From positions 6,914,931 through 6,978,930 of the forward strand of contig NC_135555.1 of NCBI RefSeq assembly GCF_964340395.1: a DNA stretch of 64,000 bases, read 5' to 3'. The stretch is from Glandiceps talaboti. Lineage: Eukaryota > Hemichordata > Enteropneusta > Spengelidae. Positions 13,301 to 23,861 of the stretch are shown here, piece by piece. The notes below the pieces were generated by a model, which was not told the DNA's origin, did not search any database, and saw nothing but the letters and a program-made list of their open reading frames with translations. A program made the position numbers and the translations under genes. Every line of letters begins with the position of its first letter. The stretch's first letter is position 1.

Positions 13301-13790
13301 TGAGTTATTTTATTTTCAACTGTTCCGTAAACAGGGTGAGTACAGTGTGTTATGTGATGGAGTTTTAAGTGTAACTTTATGAACTTCTAAACTGATTTAT
13401 CATTTTTTTTTTTTTGCGATTAGTTGTTTAGACAGCTGAAAATTAGATTAAAATTTTGAGATTGAAAATTTGTTGTTTTTACTTCGTTTTGAACATCCTT
13501 TACATTTACCTTTTAGAAAGCCAGGCTTTTCTAATATCTTTTTTATTTTGATGATATATATCAATCTTATGTTGATTTGATTATCTTTACTTGTTTCTTT
13601 GAAATAAGATTCTAGTGTCATCTCTTCTAATAGTTTCAATATCTCAAGAAGTGATCATGGTAGTTCTTTGGCTAAAGTATGATAGTTGATACTGAAATTC
13701 ATCCCTTAAATAAACAATTTACCTGAATCTCAGTCTGCTGTCCTCAGTTGCCATATTAAACCTCACTTCAGTGCACACCTTTTTCCAGAT

Positions 13791-13970
13791 AACACACATA
13801 CACACACATGTATATATATATATATTATACAGTGTATATATATATACATACACACACATATAGCTATGTATATGTATATATATATGTACACACACATACT
13901 AGTATATCTATGTATATGCATATAAATGTACACACACATATAGCTATGTATATGATTGTATATATATATG
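13791..13970. repeat. Mixed AT/AC microsatellite
   Basis: Interleaved (CA)n and (TA)n tracts. The block ACACACATATAGCTATGTATATG occurs twice in slightly different forms, so part of the locus duplicated as a unit. It has no coding meaning. Confidence 0.85.
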
Positions 13971-14171
13971 ACATTCAGGATATATGTTATACTTAGATTA
14001 TGACATTTGTTTTTAATATAGGATTGATTTGTGTCCCCTAAAAAAGCATGGATTTAAGCATGGAAATATATGTTATACTTCCATGAGTTAAGTAATTAGT
14101 GAAAATAACATAACATTAACGTTTGTGAATGTTATTCCAAAATTTAGGCTGCAGCCAAAGTGTTAGTGTTA

Positions 14172-14200
14172 CCTCAGACCACTACGTTAGTGGTCTGAGG
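14172..14200. repeat. Perfect 12-bp stem hairpin
   Basis: CCTCAGACCACT, a five-base loop ACGTT, then AGTGGTCTGAGG. A close relative lies at 45375-45401 in an intron of the acyltransferase gene, so this is a dispersed hairpin and not a local accident. It could be the core of a MITE, or a terminator-like fold without known function. Confidence 0.75.
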
Positions 14201-14423
14201 TGTTACTGAGAGACCTTACCATTATAGATTATGTGTCTCTAAAAAAGCAGGTATCTAGGTAATCAGTGCTAAAAATATGTTTGTCAATTTTGGAGCGAGC
14301 TGCTTTGAAAGTTTTACCCTAAGAAAATTTTACCATTTATATTGTGTGCAGTATTCCCAAATCTTGGAATTAGTCTATACAATCGAATTGACAATTTCTA
14401 AATCTTCAGTATTTATGTTGTAA

Positions 14424-14728
14424 CATAGAAGAGATGGCACAAGAAATAGCAAGCTCCTACGCATCGCATCAATACGCATACTTATCGCTGTCATCAGTTG
14501 TAGCCATAATTAAATTGGCTTCTGATAGCAGTGGTACTTGAAATATTCAACCGGAAGCGGAAGTGGTAGTCTGAAAGGTCCAGTCATTGGTCAGTTGATG
14601 TAACCACTGACTACCCATCGATGGTGGGCTACTAAGCGGAAACAAGGACTGGAACTTTCAGGTTATGGACGCGGATGAAGGGAGAGTTTCTGGTAGGAGC
14701 TTGCATAGAAGAGATGACACTAGGAATA
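14424..14728. mobile_element. Possible non-autonomous DNA transposon
   Basis: GCAAGCTCCTAC (from 14449) and its exact complement GTAGGAGCTTGC (ending about 14705) bound roughly 255 bases. Outside them stand near-identical direct repeats, ATAGAAGAGATGGCAC and ATAGAAGAGATGACAC. This arrangement looks like terminal inverted repeats within a long target duplication. The direct repeat is unusually long, so a segmental duplication is the alternative. Confidence 0.4.
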
Positions 14729-15521
14729 AATCAACAGGTGTAAATTTTCTTTCTATAAGTATATTATTCTTCTGGAGTGCAATGTCTTATTTTTACACTT
14801 ATACTTTGAACTTACCAACAGTGTTGTCATCAATATCGTAACTAGCTAATAAATGGAATGAATCAAGTAGTTTATAGAGTAACATAGATGGTAGTTAACA
14901 TACTCAGTGTTGGTCAAATCGTATATTCACGTGAAACAGGTTTTCTACACCAACCAAATTGTTTTGTGATTCTCAAAGTCTTCAGTTCTTATTAAGGTGA
15001 TGATTCATGTAGTGTCTTTGGGGTTTGAAGTCATTACTTCAAATAATTATCAAAAATTCAGGGTAATAATTGAGGTCATCAGAAACAATAAAGATATATT
15101 ATTACACCCAGCAAAACTGTTTTAATCTCAATATTTTCGTCGGAGATTATTTATAATAAGCAATATCTAAAAAGTTTCAAGCGGCACATGCTTGGTCATG
15201 AAACTAGCATTTGAAATAATCTATTTTTACAATGTTAAGTTATGCACTATGCAAATCAAAAGAGGTTAGACGAAGAATATAACAATGCAAGTTGACGTTT
15301 CGGATGGAATCAGTGAACGGAGATCTTGATCTGAGCTCATATTGCTACGAGGGGGCGTAAAAATAACAGTGGGTGGGTGAGAATCTTTGCAGAAACAACC
15401 AACTTCAGTGTAACGGTGATTAAAATATTCCTTTGTCTTGTAGGGCAAAGTCATAATGCATGATTAACGAGACAACGGGGGTAATCGGCGTGAGTCCCAT
15501 CATCGTAAACCACAGCCTCTT

Positions 15522-16074
15522 TTACGGCACCGTCCAGAGGTGCAGTGTCGCGGTAGAAATAACGTCTGGTTTGCGAGAATGCATGAGTCCTCGAAGTTTT
15601 ATAATGACTACGTCACCCACGAAAATTACTTCCGACTTTTTAACCCAGGCCTGTACTTAAGGAAATTGTCTAAACAAGAATATTATGGTTGTTACTTTTT
15701 GCCGTGTTAATCCAATCATGGAAGTATAATACTTCCATGATCTAATAGTAATCAACAAATTAACATAACCCTGTCTGAAAACAATGAGTGTATAAGTTGG
15801 TATTCACCTCATCAGAAGAAGAGTATAGTGGTCCGAGTATTCACTCAACATATGAGTGAACTATTAACGTTACCTTCGTGATATCAGTCACAGCGTGACG
15901 TAAATCTGACATAGTGTATAAATCAAATTTCGTCGATGATTGAACCCAAGAAACAGACGTAAACACCACAGGCTTGTCCTTTGGTTGCAGATCATTTAGT
16001 ACTGTCTCCATTTTGCGTTCTACATTGTACAGGTTAGCAAAACATTTCGATGTTTCGAAGTGTTGCACTAGCAA
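15522..16074 (-). CDS. Hypothetical small protein (two exons, 109 aa)
   Basis: Not recognised. Exon 1 is the complement of 15874-16074, starting MLVQHFETSKCFANLYNVER and ending in HAVTDITK at a GTAACG donor. Exon 2 is the complement of 15522-15650, after a TACAG acceptor; it encodes AWVKKSEVIFVGDVVIIKLR and ends LHLWTVP, TAA. Phase is 0 at the junction and the sum is 109 codons plus stop. Residue choice looks protein-like (alternating hydrophobics in VIFVGDVVIIKL, few low-complexity runs). An internal Met (METVLNDLQPKDK) could be the true start. It has no signal peptide or membrane segment. It is divergent from the His-rich gene, with start codons about 420 bases apart, so a shared promoter is plausible. 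Part of exon 2 is open in other frames too, so this model needs transcript support. Confidence 0.45.
15715..15741. repeat. Perfect 27-base palindrome
   Basis: ATCATGGAAGTAT, a single A, then ATACTTCCATGAT. It lies in the intron of the small minus-strand gene. A degenerate relative (CATGGAAATATATG then TTATACTTCCATG) is near 14058. No protein-binding role can be assigned. Confidence 0.7.
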
Positions 16075-16170
16075 CTGTTTCTATTATTTGAGAGGAGCAC
16101 TGCTTAGCTATTCATTTATTGAAGGATATCGATACACCGCCAATCGTGCGTGGTATATATACGTGGTGTG

Positions 16171-16217
<47 letters not shown>

Positions 16218-16497
16218 CTTCTCTCTTCGTCATGCTTGTCGCATCGAGCAATAGCAGAGCGCCCTCATGGTTGTGAACATCGCTTGCCGTTGAACATGCG
16301 GTTGGTCAAGTGCATGAAGTGCGTAACTATGTTTGTGACGTCACAATAATTCGGTCGTTCTTGAACTGGAAAATTAGCGAACACGCGTTCGTAGAACATG
16401 TCACCGTAAAATTATGCGAATCCTCTGCCAGTAACCACCACCTTCCAGGATCAAATTATGACACTTGATTTCTTTCTGGTCTGACGTGTATACGATA
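16075..16497. promoter_or_regulatory. Probable bidirectional promoter region
   Basis: A 423-base interval between divergent start codons. It contains a (TA)n(TG)n tract at about 16171-16213 and a CRE-like TGACGTCA at about 16336-16343. It has more CpG than the surrounding AT-rich DNA. The assignment rests on the head-to-head gene arrangement, not on a recognised core promoter. Confidence 0.4.
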
Positions 16498-19400
16498 ATG
16501 GTGGATGTGGAGAACGACCTATCGCCATTTGCTACAAGTACAGCAAAGTCAGTCAATGTTAACAATAAGAAGGAACATATGCATCTTCGAGATTTAGAAA
16601 GGTTTGTGAAAATTAATTGTTCGATAAAAATACAACAACAATTAATACGCAGAAATTGTTTATGGTTCGTTCACACTCCCCTCCCCCCCCCCCCCCAAGT
16701 CACTGTGTCATGATCGTTGTACTCATTTTGGATTTTTAAAAAGGAGGGCTAAATATTTTCTCTATAGATGTCCAAAACAGGTAAACAAACAGGAGAAAGC
16801 AAGCGATATTTTCAGTACGCCACTGGCGGGTAATCAGAAAGACGAAAGATTGCACAGTTTGGTCACTAGGAGCGCTGTTCAGAGAAAGTTTTGAAGTAGA
16901 CCTTGTGAGCTCGAGTTTCCCCATAGTTGAGTACTAGTACTTTAGCCCCCTTTGCAAAAAAAAACACACACACACAAAATACACATCATTTCGCAGTGTT
17001 TCAAGACAAAAGTTGGTTGTATTCTCGACCAGTAAATGATACTTCGTTTCAGATGATGTAATTTTGGGAGCTTACGTCACAGTTGCTCAGTTAGCCATAT
17101 TTTTGGACTACCTACCTACTTAATTTACTTACATAGTCATGTTCTCTCTAGATCGTTAGCAAGTGCTTACAATGTTCAGAAGCATATATACAGGCAAGAA
17201 GAGAGAGATATAATGCGACAACTGGAAAGACTTCAGCGTGATAAAGAGAAGCGACACTCGCAATATCTCCTTGACGTACCTGGTGATAGCGCACTACCTC
17301 ATATAGATCAACAGAAACAGGTATTGACCGATAATGAATTAACTATCACATTGTACAAACTATAGTTGGTCATCTCTAATATTCAAATTATTTTTTTCTG
17401 AATAACACGTACCCGTTGGGTACAACTGATATAATGATGTCCGTACTTACTCTGTGTCTCATGGTAGCACACCATTGAAAAGATTGTCGGTAAAAAAAAA
17501 GTAAGCAATTTTGACTACATGTCGTAATACCTTCAATTCATAATTACATGTAATTGTGTTTTAATAGTCTTGGTTACATAGAAAGACAGAAGAAGGAAAT
17601 TCTGTACTAAGAAAGTGTGTGATTACATGTGACTTTACAACTTTTACCTTTTATCAGACCAACCAAATGATTCCATTACGCTATTAAATGTATTTTACAG
17701 ATTCGAGGCCATGGCGGTCGCAGTCCTAATCTAAGCCCAAGGCCAAGGTAATAAAGTTTATTTGGAATTTCAAATTTCTTTAATTCATAACATTGAATTT
17801 CTGAATGTAAAACGCATGTTGGTCGCTAACTTGCAATTGGTTTGATGCTATTTGTGTGTATTTGTACCTGCAGTGCCCACCGTTCTCAACTACGTATCCC
17901 TCGTGATAGCCATCACCAGCCATCCCATGATGAGCATCATCACCACCATCACCACTACCACCATCATCATCATCAGGATGACCAACATCACACTCATCTC
18001 GCCCACAAAGCCCATTCCAAACACTCCTATGACTACAACAAACGCTCTCACCATCGCATGCCGTCTGTTCACGATAGGGCAAATCACCATAGTGATCAAG
18101 CGAATGATCGCACAGATGGGCGGGGAAGAGTGGCTCCTGATCGCCATGGTCACCAAAGATCAAGACATGACGTTAGCCATGGAAAGGAGGGACATCGCCC
18201 TTCGTTGGCTTGGCAACCAGATGAGAAGTCAACAAAATCTTTACTACCTCGTCCGCCATCTTCCAAGAAAGCTGAAAAACCTTCAGCTCCAAGTAGTCCA
18301 AGGCATGCTATACGATCTGGCAAAGAGAAAACGCCCTCTAAACATAAAGAAAGTAAAGGGGAGAAGGGGGATGAACATGACGGGGTACGAGAAGATAAGG
18401 CGCCGGCCAAGAAAGAAGATGGCGGATCTCAGAGTCCAAAAAACGGAACACGTTTACTTGTTCGTAGAGACAAAATTGACAGAGGCAGTCATCACATGAT
18501 AAAATCGCCTACCGATCAACAGAGATCAACTCTGCGGCATTCAACTATTTCTAAGAAATCAGGTTCGTATATTGTCATCTCGCCCTGAAAAGTCGTTCAC
18601 AGAAAAATTGAAGAACCAGTTGTTACACTCAAGCTAGTTCTTAATATTACGAGACCTTCGCTTGTGATTACTCAACACAACCTTTATCGAAATAAACCAG
18701 TCTTAGAGGATGTTATTTTACCATGTAATATTACCTACTTCAAGTGTGATTACGGAGAGAAGTATTAGACAAGACTATGGCCTTTTTGTATTTACAGAAG
18801 AAGATCGAAGAAGGCTGAAAAATTACCGTTGTCATCTGGGCGTCACCTTTTGATTGACATCCCATAACGCGTGATGTTTCATCATTACTGACACAAAAGC
18901 CAGTTTTCAACTTCAGTCAAATGCACACATTGTCCAATGATGATGTAAACTGACGTCATATTTTTCAGGTCTAGTTTTAATGTAGCTTCAGCATAAGACT
19001 ATAAAGCATGCTTCATTTACAAGATAATCATATTTCAATTAACCCTTTGGCCCAAGACAACAGAAACGTACTGAAGCCTGGAAGTTTATTTACTGTAACA
19101 GAGAAAAAGATTGCTGCACACCTTGGACAGTATATGTTGTTTACATTTACGATTACGAGAAAGTAAACCACTGAAATTGGACAGTTAATTTACCAAATCA
19201 TATACAATTCGCTCTTATTATACGGTATATTGCATGACTGTCTTGTATAAAACAAAACAAATTGAGTTCAAAATGCACAAAATGGGTCCAATCTGAACTA
19301 TTTTTACTTATTCTTATTTTCCTGATTTGTGTTTCTACTAGGCGAGATGCCCAACACGCCGGAATCGCAAACACGATCACGTGAAGATGACAAGAGCAAA

Positions 19401-20900
19401 AGTTTTCACATTATGAGTAAAAAGGGACACCATCCAAACGGAGACAAAGCTAAGTATAAAAGCAGTCCACTAGTACATGACGTTATGCTAGGCAGTGAAC
19501 TCCATCACCGCCATCCTCATCATCTTGAGAACGACACGAGTCACCATGACAAGCTTCACGAACACAAGAAAGTTGCAGGAAGCAGTACTCTGTTCAAAAC
19601 AACTGTTAAGAAAGCAATGGGATACGATGAAAGTTCAACTTCACTCCATCGTCATCACCATCATCATCCTCATCATCATCATAAACAAACAGGTAAAACG
19701 CACCTCGACATGTTCGTGATTTTCAGACATGTTCCAGAAGTTCTTCGCTATAACTGTACGCACATCTATGCTCCTCAGGACTTGTAATGAATCAATGTTT
19801 ACGAAGTTCCAATACAAGTACGCAATCATATGACACAACTATGGAGGTTGATGGTATTTGTTTTGTTCCCTAATTATCATCATCTGATCTATTTGGTGTT
19901 GTTTTTATTTTCTTGCACTTTTTTTTTTTATAATTTGCTGATAAAATTGCAACATTTCAAAAACCTTGGATGGCAATTACTTTTTGTAGTATTTTCACAG
20001 ATAACCACAGCTTGATTAAAATGGTCACATTTGCAAAGAAAATAAAAAACCAAAATAGATCAGATGTTATTCTATATACAAGAGGTTGATTCTTATGTGC
20101 TGATCATGAGTTTTGTAGTTTACCAACGACAACTCTATCTTCAGCTGTTATAAATTACAAGATTTTTTTCTATCAAATGATGAGAATCTGGATCATTCAA
20201 TATTGCGTGTACTATTAAGTAGCTATTGAAGGAGGCGTGCTATGTTCCATTCAACTATTGATAGATTTGTACTCGTAAAAGTAGCCGTAACACATCATCA
20301 TCTTGAACAGTAGCTGGAAAACAGGAAAGTCCATATTTTCAATTGACAATGTGTGTTCAATGACGATTTAATATGGTAATTTTTTTCTGTTCTGTAGAAT
20401 CGCCAGGAATTGACGCATTTAAAGCCATCAATCCATCATTCTATAAGTATTTAGCTGAAAAACACCACATCAGTCTCAATCCTGAATTACTCTCACAGCT
20501 CCACCATGTCTTAAAGTCAAGCCCCGATGTCCTCCACGGCAGTCACCCAGAAAGAATTCTACCACAAATCTTCGGTCCTTTGTGTAGCACAAGCACAGCG
20601 ATGCGTAAAAAGATCCTTGCGCTGGAATTCCTCGCCAAGAATCTTCCCGAGACATTGAACAAGGCCGACTCGAATGATTTCGACCCAAGTCAAGTTTTGC
20701 AATGTCGATATCTTCGCTTGACTTGTTCCAATGTCGAAACTCTGGAAGAAATGTGCCGGAAAGATGGCATACCCGCGGATGTCCATCCCCACATGACGCA
20801 CGACTTGGATAATATTGTCAATTTTGTATTTGACAAAACAGACAACACTCATGAAGCGGAGGGTCAAGATCATGCTGTGACCAGTACACGGGAGCATTGA
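16498..20900 (+). CDS. Histidine-rich protein with N-terminal coiled coil (620 aa, unknown function)
   Basis: Six exons: 16498-16601, 17152-17320, 17701-17747, 17874-18562, 19342-19692, 20398-20900. Phases agree throughout and the total is 620 codons plus stop. The N-terminus (about residues 31-80) is a charged helix, HLRDLER..YNVQKHIYRQEERDIMRQLERLQRDKEKR, broken here for length. Its pattern recalls the coiled coil of vertebrate CCDC190, a memory-based resemblance I could not test. The middle is disordered, Ser/Lys/Arg-rich, and holds two poly-His blocks (exon 4, HHHHHHHYHHHHH; exon 5, HRHHHHHPHHHH). The last exon encodes a more globular region (ESPGIDAFKAINPSFYKYL to the end) rich in Leu and His, possibly the conserved part. 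The poly-His blocks could bind metal, which is inference only. The donors GTTTGT and GTTCGT after exons 1 and 4 are weak. The shared-promoter neighbour is the 109-aa gene. Confidence 0.75.
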
Positions 20901-21048
20901 ATGTTTATTTGAAGAAGTTTGGGCCATGCATGCACTGCTGAATACGAGTCAAACATTAAGCTCTGTCGGGGCGTCTGTTACTTTTGCATTTTAGGATGTG
21001 CCTAGTATTTTTGTGTACCTCGTATCCTCGTATCTGTAAAACCATGGC

Positions 21049-21054
21049 AATAAA
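21049..21054 (+). terminator. Poly(A) signal AATAAA for the His-rich gene
   Basis: AATAAA stands 149 bases after the TGA of the His-rich gene and is followed by a microsatellite. It is the first canonical signal downstream, so this is the likely 3' end. Confidence 0.5.
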
Positions 21055-22079
21055 TTGTAGATAAATCGGATAATGTCTCGAGCTCATTAGCAATAAATAT
21101 AGTGACGTCACACACACACAAACAAACAAACAAACAAACAAACAAACAAACAAACGAAAGCAACATGTTTTCCCATCTGTTTTGTGTTTTAGTTTCATAT
21201 AGCTTTGAAAGTACGTTTCTGTTATGTGGCATTTTTACCAAGAGTAGCATAAAAAAGTAAACCTGTGCTGGTTTGATATTGATCATCAGTATTAACTGAA
21301 AATGTCAAGAAACAAAATGTGTGTGTGTTAAATTACAAGTTGTGTTATTTCTATTAGTTTCAGAGGGTCAGAATGGAGAGTGTACGCCATATGTTAAAAT
21401 GTACATATTCTTTGGAGCTTGTATCTGATAAATTTATCATTGCAGCTTTTAGTACCGACATATGGTTGTGTTATCCATAGAGTTTTAGCTCTCTTTTGTG
21501 CAAATGAGGGCAATATAGTGTTTCTGTACTCCACAAGTTTAGCCAACAGAACTATTCACTACAGATACCCAAGCACATTTCATTTGCTCTAATAATTGCA
21601 CGTGATGTAGGACGCTATTGAAATAGACACCTGTCTGACATGTATAGCTCAATCACAAAGCAGAATATCAAACTGAAAATAAATAATATAAAACGTGTTT
21701 GTGCCTGTGTGAGTCAGTTACTGACCTCATTTTGTTGACATACCCAGAACTTTGTTTCCATTTCAGTCATATACAAGGTTTATTTTCATTATTTGTTGCT
21801 TGCCCTTTGAACTTTTAATCTGTGACCTGTTGTACATTGTAATTATGCTCTTGTCAGGGTATGTTGCTCATTTTATATTGACTTACATGCTGTAAGGATT
21901 GTTCATCCACACATTGACTAAATTCTCTTAAAGTCTTGAAAATTATATTGCATACTATGTTCTTGTGTCAAAATAACTACATTTGTTTATAATTGTTGTA
22001 AAAATGTGAGGTGTTCTGTGAAAGTGTGCATCTCAGTAACATCAACACAAACCATTTTCTTTTGATAGAAAGATGAGCT

Positions 22080-22740
22080 CATGAAATGTAAGGTGCACTT
22101 GTCCATACAATAATTGTGGTGCAATTTTGGGCTGAAGTATCCACAAAATTCACAAATACCACCCCCAACACCACAAACCCCCCCCCCCAAACCGTAAATC
22201 ACAATTGTTGACCCTTATTCGACTCAGTGGAGCATGGAAGACGTCTTTCTAGTGACAGCTAGTATCCTTGACCCCTTTGGCATTGGCCATATGAAGGACG
22301 CCCTCTAGAGGAAGGAGACGTCCACAATACTTCCATGTCCTTTGATCACAGGGGTCCAAAGCTCAGACCTAATTTTTTATTTATTGAAAACAAATTAATA
22401 TAGAAATACAGAAACAAACAAAACAAAATCATGGCAATCTTGACAAACATGATAGATATAAACGACATGTACTTGTCTATGCAACAAACATTACAATTAT
22501 TGTCACTACACAAATGCAACCTGAATGCAACCCCCCCCCCCCAACGATATATCACAATTTCTTACCTTGTTTGACTGGTTGGAGCATGGAAGACGTCTTT
22601 CTAGTGACAGCTAGCATCCTTGACCCCTTTGGCCTTGACCATATGAAGGACGCCCTCTAGAGGAATGAGATGTCTATAATACTTCCATGTTCTTTGATCA
22701 CAGGGGTCCAAAGCTCAGACTTAATTGGTTATGTTTATTG
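22080..22740. repeat. Two tandem copies of a ~352-bp repeat
   Basis: GGAGCATGGAAGACGTCTTT occurs at 22229 and at 22581, a period of 352. The next ~150 bases (through CACAGGGGTCCAAAGCTCAG) are nearly identical in the two copies. Both copies carry a poly-C run followed by an ATATCACAATT- or AATCACAATT-like segment upstream. The sequence includes TACTTCCATG, a word also found in the 15715 palindrome. No open frame is conserved. Confidence 0.75.
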
Positions 22741-23316
22741 AAAACATATATCTGGTTCAACGAATGCCAAGCTAACCACTTGGTTGATTTTATTACATGA
22801 CCAATCTCCGTCTCCATCCTTTCTTTTAGATGGGCTAAAAATTCAACTTAATTACATTTTGAATCTTACATCACTCCCTATTCTTAGAGTATGACATATT
22901 CTTAAGTCTTATGAAAGACATCAACTGAGATTCAATATCCAATCACCTTGTCTAGATTAGTATCTCAAAGACCATAACATAATTGTGCAATGTCATATTC
23001 ATATTTTTGCAGGACAATGAAATCATACGATGAAGTTCTAAAATTAACACATCACGTCATATTAAAACTTGCTGACGCTTCAATCATACCTGGCACCAAA
23101 AATTTCGAAATACGAGATGTTAAAGACCTATGTTGTTTAAATGTATTTTGACTTCATGTCAAAGTTCATAATGAAAATTATCAAAATATCCTGAATAGAT
23201 ATACTTTAGCTCTGAGACTTGTAACAATACCATGTACATTAAAGATAGTGTGATTGGATAGAATACATAAACATTTCAAAAACATATTCCTTTTGGATAA
23301 ACATATTATGTAGTAA

Positions 23317-23529
23317 TAACAGAAAACACTGATGCATGAGTGCCTGCATAGATTAACTAAGGGGTGGGTTGGCGGATGTTTGTACTCATGTTTGTGGTAT
23401 TTCTAGCTGCACTAGCTAATATGCTTGTTAAGTTAGTAACAGCTGCAGAGAACACAGACTGCAAGCACTCATGCTAACACTTCAAGTATACTTACTCTAC
23501 CCTTGCATCCAACGTAATGGGTTCTGTTA
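23317..23529. mobile_element. Inverted-repeat MITE-like element, copy 3
   Basis: The left end TAACAGAAAACACTGATGCA pairs loosely with the reverse complement of the right end, TAACAGAACCCATTACGTTG. The interior has ACTCATG/CATGAGT words as in the Rab-intron copies. The left flank GGATAAACATA is also shared with the copy at 6636. Confidence 0.55.
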
Positions 23530-23831
23530 TAAAAATCTACTTTAGTTTATAAAGGTTTCCACATCAGAATTGTAGTATGTATGTATGAAAAGCTAACTGC
23601 TAGCAAAGTTTTACTAAATCTCCCCCTCCTCCGTTATCAACATTTCAATTCTTAGCTGAAACACTGCTGACCAACTGATTAATTCAAATGAAATAGTGTT
23701 AAATGTTCACATGCAACAATATACATAATGAAAGAGTTAATTGTCTAGGTGTGCAGGGTGTTGGTTGCACTTATGATGAGCTGATTAAGTATCGTGTACA
23801 CTCAAAAAATCTATTATAGATTCCAGACGAT

Positions 23832-23837
23832 TTTATT
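23832..23837 (-). terminator. Poly(A) signal AATAAA for the aldolase-like gene
   Basis: The complement reads GATGTGGAATAAAATCG, 24 bases after the TGA at 23862-23864. It gives a very short 3' UTR if used. Confidence 0.5.
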
Positions 23838-23861
23838 CCACATCCTCATCGCTGTTGGTCT

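Larger units (their letters stand above)
7412..15521. other. Intergenic region with repeats, no gene seen
   Basis: About 8 kb without an open frame that has splice context or recognisable protein similarity. A possible poly(A) signal for the Rab gene (ATTAAA) is at 7871-7876. Identifiable contents are a palindromic element (8331-8538), a tRNA-like SINE (about 10189-10330), AT/AC microsatellite (13791-13970), hairpins near 14058 and at 14172-14200, and a possible transposon (14424-14728). Confidence 0.6.
20901..23831. other. Intergenic region between convergent genes
   Basis: This 2.9-kb stretch separates the 3' end of the His-rich gene from the 3' end of the minus-strand aldolase-like gene. 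I see no coding exon. It holds a (CAAA)n run (21121-21155), a 352-bp duplicated repeat (about 22080-22740) and one inverted-repeat element (23317-23529). Confidence 0.6.

Noticed and set aside
13808-13996. Tyr/Ile/His-rich 62-codon frame
   Set aside because: Microsatellite translation.
15460-15660. Plus-strand 66-codon open frame
   Set aside because: It is opposite the better-supported minus-strand exon 2 and has no splice or promoter context of its own.
17780-18410. Several 86-215-codon frames overlapping the His-rich exon 4
   Set aside because: Alternate-frame shadows created by the CAT/CAC-rich coding sequence; only one frame joins the neighbouring exons in phase.
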